The position numbers were made by a program, and so were the translations under genes. From JBDSKH01 sp035495435 (GTDB lineage: Bacteria; Actinomycetota; Actinomycetes; Actinomycetales; Microbacteriaceae): 32,675 nucleotides of DNA. Shown one piece after another: positions 28,736-32,675 of the stretch (the first letter of the stretch is position 1; each line of letters starts with the position of its first letter). The stretch covers positions 1 through 32,675 of the forward strand of contig DATJFV010000092.1 in assembly GCA_035495435.1 (NCBI GenBank), read 5' to 3'. Under the pieces are notes generated by a model, which worked only from the letters and a program-made list of their open reading frames with translations, did not search any database and was not told the DNA's origin.

Positions 28736-30193
28736 ATGGGCAAGACACTGGCCGAGAAGGTCTGGGACGCGCACGTCGTCAAGCAGGGCGAGAACGGCGA
28801 ACCCGACCTCATCTACATCGACCTGCACCTGGTGCACGAGGTCACCAGCCCGCAGGCGTTCGACGGCCTGCGTCAGGCGGGGCGCCCGGTACGCCGGCCC
28901 GATCTGACGATCGCCACCGAAGACCACAACACCCCGACCCTCGCGATCGACAAGCCGATCGCCGACCCGACCAGCCGCACCCAGATCGAGACCCTGCGCG
29001 CCAACTGCGCCGAGTTCGGGGTGCGCCTGCACCCGCTGGGTGACGTCGAGCAGGGCATCGTGCATGTCGTCGGGCCGCAGCTGGGGCTGACCATGCCGGG
29101 CATCACCGTCGTCTGCGGCGACAGTCACACCAGCACCCATGGCGCGTTCGGCGCGATGGCGTTCGGCATCGGCACCAGCGAGGTCGAGCACGTGCTGGCC
29201 ACGCAGACGCTGCCGCTGCAGCCGTTCAAGACGATGGCGATCACCGTCGAGGGCACGCTGCGACCGGGTGTCACGGCGAAGGACATCATCCTGGCGGTCA
29301 TCGCCCAGATCGGCACGGGCGGCGGTCAGGGCTACGTGCTCGAGTACCGCGGCAGCGCCATCCGGTCGCTGTCGATGGAGGGCCGGATGACGATCTGCAA
29401 CATGTCGATCGAAGCCGGGGCGCGCGCGGGGATGGTCGCGCCCGATCAGACCACCTACGACTACCTGAAGGGCCGCCCGCACGCCCCCCAGGGTGCCGAC
29501 TGGGATGCCGCGGTCGCGTACTGGCAGACGCTGGCCACCGACGACGACGCCGTGTTCGACGCCGAGATCTTCCTCGACGCCGACACCCTCGAGCCGTTCG
29601 TGACCTGGGGCACCAACCCGGGCCAGGGGGTGTCGCTGTCGCAGGCGGTGCCCGACCCGGCATCCATCACCGACCCCAACGAACGGGCCGCCGCCGAGCG
29701 CGCGCTGACCTACATGGACCTGGCGCCCGGCACCCCGATGAAAGAGATCGCGGTCGACGCCGTCTTCATGGGCTCGTGCACCAACAGCCGCATCGAGGAC
29801 CTGCGCGCGTTCGCGTCGATCATCAAGGGGCAGAAGAAGGCGGATGGCGTGCGCGTCATGGTCGTGCCCGGCTCGGCCCGGGTGCGGCTCGAGGCCGAAG
29901 CCGAGGGCATCGACAAGATCGTGACCGAGTTCGGCGCCGAGTGGCGCTTCGCCGGCTGCTCGATGTGCCTCGGGATGAACCCCGATCAGCTGGCTCCGGG
30001 TGAGCGCTGCGCCTCGACCAGCAACCGCAACTTCGAGGGCCGTCAGGGAGCGGGCGGGCGCACGCACCTGGTGTCGCCCCTGGTCGCCGCCGCGACCGCG
30101 ATCCGCGGGACGCTGTCGTCGCCGTGGGATCTGGGTCTCGATGGTCGAGTAGCCGACGAAGTCGGCGTATCGAGGCCGGGGGGAGCAGCCTGA
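28736..30193 (+). CDS. leuC: 3-isopropylmalate dehydratase large subunit
   Basis: 485 residues of the aconitase superfamily. With LeuD it isomerises 2- to 3-isopropylmalate using a 4Fe-4S cluster. The cluster cysteines are visible in FMGSCTNSR (near 343-351) and AGCSMCLGMNPDQL (near 405-418). VCGDSHTSTHGAFGAMAFGIGTSEVEHV is the conserved N-terminal active-site segment. ATG 28736 follows GAAGGAA by 6 bases. The C-terminal tail after SPWDLG is encoded by a dispersed repeat, which adds about 17 residues unrelated to the fold. The stop overlaps the leuD ATG by one base. Confidence 0.97.
   Translation: MGKTLAEKVWDAHVVKQGENGEPDLIYIDLHLVHEVTSPQAFDGLRQAGRPVRRPDLTIATEDHNTPTLAIDKPIADPTSRTQIETLRANCAEFGVRLHPLGDVEQGIVHVVGPQLGLTMPGITVVCGDSHTSTHGAFGAMAFGIGTSEVEHVLATQTLPLQPFKTMAITVEGTLRPGVTAKDIILAVIAQIGTGGGQGYVLEYRGSAIRSLSMEGRMTICNMSIEAGARAGMVAPDQTTYDYLKGRPHAPQGADWDAAVAYWQTLATDDDAVFDAEIFLDADTLEPFVTWGTNPGQGVSLSQAVPDPASITDPNERAAAERALTYMDLAPGTPMKEIAVDAVFMGSCTNSRIEDLRAFASIIKGQKKADGVRVMVVPGSARVRLEAEAEGIDKIVTEFGAEWRFAGCSMCLGMNPDQLAPGERCASTSNRNFEGRQGAGGRTHLVSPLVAAATAIRGTLSSPWDLGLDGRVADEVGVSRPGGAA
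30133..30176 (-). repeat. dispersed hairpin repeat inside the leuC 3' end
   Basis: Outer arms CTCGAT / ATCGAG and inner stem CCGAC / GTCGG give a hairpin. On the minus strand it reads CGATACGCCGAC...GTCGGCTACTCGACC, the same framework as the 32-bp units at 23329-23392. It is translated as the last residues of LeuC. Confidence 0.7.
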
Positions 30194-30789
30194 TGGACAA
30201 GATCTCGCAGTTCGAGGGCACCGCGGTGCCGCTGCCGCGCAGCAACGTCGACACCGACCAGATCATCCCCGCCGTGTTCCTGAAGCGGGTCACGAAGACC
30301 GGCTACGACGACGCACTGTTCCACGAGTGGCGCAAGGATCCGGGTTTCGTGCTCAACGACCCGGCCTTCGCCGGCGCGACCGTGCTGTTCGCCGGCCCCG
30401 ACTTCGGCACCGGATCCAGCCGCGAGCACGCCGTGTGGGCGTTGCGCGACTACGGGTTCCGTGCGGTGTTCGCCCCCAAGTTCGGCGACATCTTCCGGGG
30501 CAACTCGGGCAAGCAGGGGCTTCTCGCAGGAACCGTCGAGGAGGCTCAGATCGAAGCGTTCTGGGCAGCGATCGCCGCGCAGCCGGGAATACCGGCCGCC
30601 GTCGACCTGGTTGCCCGTACGGTGACGGTCGGCGATCTCGTGGCCCCCTTCGATATCGACGATTACACTCGTTGGAGGCTCCTGGAGGGCCTGGACGACA
30701 TCGGCCTCACCCTGCGCGACGAAGCGCGGATCACGGAGTTCGAGGGCACGCGCGAGGCGTGGCGCCCGAAGACTCTCCCCGTTCTCTAG
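30193..30789 (+). CDS. leuD: 3-isopropylmalate dehydratase small subunit
   Basis: 198 residues; the swivelling partner of LeuC in the leucine pathway. Hallmarks are SNVDTDQIIPAVFLKR (about 17-32), DFGTGSSREHAVWAL (about 74-88) and FGDIFRGNSGKQGLL (near 101-115). ATG 30193 shares its A with the leuC stop (TGATG). The GGGGGGAG 8 bases upstream is a strong ribosome-binding site lying just after the repeat that forms the leuC tail. murA follows 4 bases after the stop, so leuCD and murA are probably co-transcribed. Confidence 0.97.
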   Translation: MDKISQFEGTAVPLPRSNVDTDQIIPAVFLKRVTKTGYDDALFHEWRKDPGFVLNDPAFAGATVLFAGPDFGTGSSREHAVWALRDYGFRAVFAPKFGDIFRGNSGKQGLLAGTVEEAQIEAFWAAIAAQPGIPAAVDLVARTVTVGDLVAPFDIDDYTRWRLLEGLDDIGLTLRDEARITEFEGTREAWRPKTLPVL

Positions 30790-30793
30790 CTAG

Positions 30794-32167
30794 GTGGTTT
30801 TCTTGGATTCGCTCACCACGGACTCGTCGAAGGCGGGCCTTCGCGTCGGCCTCACCTCCGACTCCATCGTCATCCGTGGCGGCAAGCCATTGACCGGCTC
30901 GGTGCACGTGCGCGGTGCCAAGAATCTGGCCACCAAGGCGATGGTGGCGGCGCTCCTGGGCGAGACACCCAGCCTGCTGCAGGATGTGCCGAACATCTCG
31001 GATGTCGGGGTCGTCACCGGCATGCTCGGTGCCTACGGCGTGGCGGTGTCCTCGCCCGAGGAGGGGCAGCTGCTGCTCGACCCCACCAATGTCGAGCGCG
31101 CTCACTTCGCCGAGATCGACGCGCTGGCCGGGTCGAGCCGCATCCCGATCCTGTTCTGCGGGCCGCTGCTGCACCGGCTGGGCGAGGCCCTCATCCCCGA
31201 TCTCGGCGGCTGCCGCATCGGTGACCGGCCGATCGATTTCCACATGGATGCGTTGCGCGCGTTCGGCGCGATCGTCGACAAGTCGTACGAGGGCATCCGC
31301 ATCACCGCGCCCGACGGCCTGCACGGGGCCAACATCGAGCTGCCGTACCCGTCGGTCGGCGCGACCGAGCAGGTGCTGCTGACGGCGGTGCGCGCCGAGG
31401 GCGTCACCGAGCTGAAGAACGCGGCGATCGAACCGGAGATCATGGATCTCATCGCGATCCTGCAGAAGATGGGCGCCATCATCTGGATGGAACCGAACCG
31501 CACCATCTTCATCGAGGGTGTCGACCACCTCACCGGCTACACCCACCGGGCGATCTTCGACCGCAACGAGGCCGCATCGTGGGCGTCCGCGGCACTGGCC
31601 ACCGACGGCGACATCTTCGTCAAGGGCGCGCAGCAGCAAGAGCTGATGACGTTCCTCAACGTGTTCCGCAAGGCGGGCGGCGGGTTCGAGATCCGCGAGG
31701 ACGGCATCCGGTTCTACCGCTCGGGGCCGCTGAAGCCGGTGCAGGTCGAGACCGACGTGCACCCCGGGTTCATGACCGACTGGCAGCAGCCGCTCGTGGT
31801 CGCGCTCACCCAGGCCGACGGCGTCTCCGTCGTCCACGAGACGGTGTACGAGAACCGGCTGGGGTTCACCGATGCGCTCAACGAGATGGGCGCCGACATC
31901 GTGGTGCACTCCGAGGGCCTCGAGTCGCTGACCCGGCGCGTGCCGCGCCGCAAGCTCGAGCAGGCGGCGGTCATCAACGGCCCCACCCCGCTCCACGGCG
32001 CCGATGTGCGCGTGCCCGACCTGCGCGGCGGGTTCAGCTACCTGATCGCGGCGCTCACCGCCGAGGGCACCTCGACCGTCAGCAACATCGGCATCATCAG
32101 CCGGGGCTACGAGCACTTCCTCGAGAAGCTCGAGGCGCTCGGGGCGGACTTCTCGCTCGAAGGCTGA
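30794..32167 (+). CDS. murA: UDP-N-acetylglucosamine 1-carboxyvinyltransferase
   Basis: 457 residues. It catalyses the first committed step of peptidoglycan synthesis, transfer of enolpyruvate from PEP to UDP-GlcNAc, in the cytoplasm. The substrate lysine segment VRGAKNLATKAMVAALLGE lies at about 37-55. The loop Cys140 in LGGCRIGDRPIDFH corresponds to the fosfomycin-target Cys115 of E. coli. Conserved C-terminal parts include DVHPGFMTDWQQPLVVALTQ and VPDLRGGFSYLIAALTAEG. GTG 30794 is taken as start, with TTG 30803 possible. Its internal segment 31625-31882 recurs at 85% identity at the end of the window. Confidence 0.95.
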   Translation: MVFLDSLTTDSSKAGLRVGLTSDSIVIRGGKPLTGSVHVRGAKNLATKAMVAALLGETPSLLQDVPNISDVGVVTGMLGAYGVAVSSPEEGQLLLDPTNVERAHFAEIDALAGSSRIPILFCGPLLHRLGEALIPDLGGCRIGDRPIDFHMDALRAFGAIVDKSYEGIRITAPDGLHGANIELPYPSVGATEQVLLTAVRAEGVTELKNAAIEPEIMDLIAILQKMGAIIWMEPNRTIFIEGVDHLTGYTHRAIFDRNEAASWASAALATDGDIFVKGAQQQELMTFLNVFRKAGGGFEIREDGIRFYRSGPLKPVQVETDVHPGFMTDWQQPLVVALTQADGVSVVHETVYENRLGFTDALNEMGADIVVHSEGLESLTRRVPRRKLEQAAVINGPTPLHGADVRVPDLRGGFSYLIAALTAEGTSTVSNIGIISRGYEHFLEKLEALGADFSLEG

Positions 32168-32171
32168 GCCC

Positions 32172-32675
32172 GTGGCGAGCGAGCGCACCCTGACCTGGCG
32201 GTTCTTCGCCGCGCTCGTCGTTCCCGTGGTGTTGCTGCTGGGGCGCTTCCGGTTCCGGCACGCCGAGCGGATTCCGCCCACCGGGTCGTTCATCCTGGTC
32301 GCCAACCACTACAGCGACTTCGATCCGCTGGTGACCGCGTACGCCTTGTGGAAGCACGGGCGCGCCCCGCACTACCTGGCGAAGGCGAGCCTGTTCCGGG
32401 TGCCGATTGTGGGCGGGGCCAAGCAGCCCGAGCTGATGACCTTCCTCAACGTGTACCGCAAGGTCGGCGGCGCCTTCGAGGTGCAGGAGGACGGCATCCG
32501 GTTCTGGCACCCGGGCGGCGCGCTCACCCCGGTGCAGGTCGAGACGGACGTCCACCCCGGCTTCATGACCGACTGGCAGCAGCCGCTCATCGTCGCGCTC
32601 ACCCAGGCCGAGGGCGTGTCGGTCGTGCACGAGACCGTGTACGAGAACCGCCTCGGCTTCACCGACGCGCTCAAC
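32172..32675 (+). CDS. plsC: 1-acyl-glycerol-3-phosphate acyltransferase start fused to a murA-like segment (probable chimera, partial)
   Basis: GTG 32172 opens 4 bases after murA and runs off the window without a stop (168 codons). Residues 1-80 are the start of a PlsC-type lysophosphatidate acyltransferase. They comprise an N-terminal hydrophobic segment (FFAALVVPVVLLLG), the catalytic HX4D box in ANHYSDFDPL, and AKASLFRVPIVG. From residue 82 the sequence changes, in frame, to a MurA segment (ELMTFLNVYRKVGGAF... DVHPGFMTDWQQPL), where PlsC would normally continue with its glycerol-phosphate-binding blocks. The MurA part is not this strain's own copy. A contig-end assembly error is the likeliest reading. 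Confidence 0.7.
   Translation, partial: MASERTLTWRFFAALVVPVVLLLGRFRFRHAERIPPTGSFILVANHYSDFDPLVTAYALWKHGRAPHYLAKASLFRVPIVGGAKQPELMTFLNVYRKVGGAFEVQEDGIRFWHPGGALTPVQVETDVHPGFMTDWQQPLIVALTQAEGVSVVHETVYENRLGFTDALN
32415..32675 (+). repeat. diverged second copy of murA 31625-31882
   Basis: Counted codon by codon, 38 of 258 aligned bases differ, with one extra codon, which gives about 85% identity. The differences are mostly at third positions, as expected from a related species rather than from sequencing error. Confidence 0.85.

Noticed and set aside
28519..28812. Extended N-terminus for the large lipoprotein (620 residues)
   Set aside because: The signal peptide and lipobox begin at 28518, and the extension would run through the leucine leader and into leuC.
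32415..32675. A genuine second murA gene
   Set aside because: It lacks the murA start, enters mid-domain after plsC codons and ends with the window, so it cannot be called as a gene.

Overview
The window reads as a chromosomal segment of a high-GC actinobacterium. The best fit is the family Microbacteriaceae, close to Microbacterium. This rests on GC-rich third codon positions, frequent GTG starts, the order leuC-leuD-murA-plsC, and many genes whose start lies 6-7 bases after a TAnnnT box, which is the actinobacterial leaderless-mRNA signature. There is no prophage, insertion sequence or CRISPR array. Most genes are housekeeping or metabolic, with a few small accessory modules between them.

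Layout. 20-3634: leuB, ilvE and sdaA (branched-chain amino-acid synthesis and serine deamination). 3615-4211 (-): alpha/beta hydrolase. 4229-7226: tightly overlapping FAH-family hydrolase, MFS transporter and YeiH-type exporter. 7227-7873: Phd/PIN toxin-antitoxin pair with a tandem palindromic operator. 7883-10254: EamA transporter and gltX. 10251-11299 (-): cytochrome b-like membrane protein with a coupled 47-residue membrane peptide. 11417-12273: tRNA-Gln(CTG), then a TauE/SafE permease whose ATG begins two bases after the tRNA. 12274-13235: an MNT/HEPN (type VII-like) toxin-antitoxin islet bounded by perfect 23-bp direct repeats. 13209-14316 (-): GNAT acetyltransferase and an MBL-fold protein that appears internally deleted. 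14339-16755: CsoR-type repressor with its operator, and a His-rich CopB-type P-ATPase. 16697-18655: uncharacterised protein (-) and a diacylglycerol-kinase-family protein (+). 18709-18814: tRNA-Glu(CTC) and terminator. 18841-20962: two-helix membrane protein, lipoprotein, LuxR-type regulator. 21048-23324: solitary DNA methyltransferase, PadR regulator and its HAAS-like membrane partner. 23329-24137: tandem 32-bp repeat and an SRAP-domain protein. 24138-24607: intergenic region with a structured segment, a possible 12-codon ORF, a 14-bp hairpin and a yybP-ykoY-like Mn2+ riboswitch controlling terC. 24608-28518: terC, a LuxR regulator (-) and a large lipoprotein (-). 28615-32675: a probable leucine attenuator, then leuC, leuD, murA and the start of plsC.

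How the parts fit. leuB, ilvE, leuC and leuD supply leucine synthesis. A Leu-rich leader peptide overlapping a hairpin precedes leuCD, so leucine supply probably sets its expression. gltX sits near both tRNA-Gln and tRNA-Glu; in Actinobacteria a non-discriminating GluRS charges both before GatCAB amidation. Metal homeostasis appears twice: CsoR with CopB, and the riboswitch with TerC.

Cautions. The last 261 bases are an 85%-identical second copy of an internal murA segment, fused in frame to the start of plsC. This looks like an assembly chimera at a contig end. Five convergent gene pairs overlap at their 3' ends. All functions are read from motifs by eye, without database searches.
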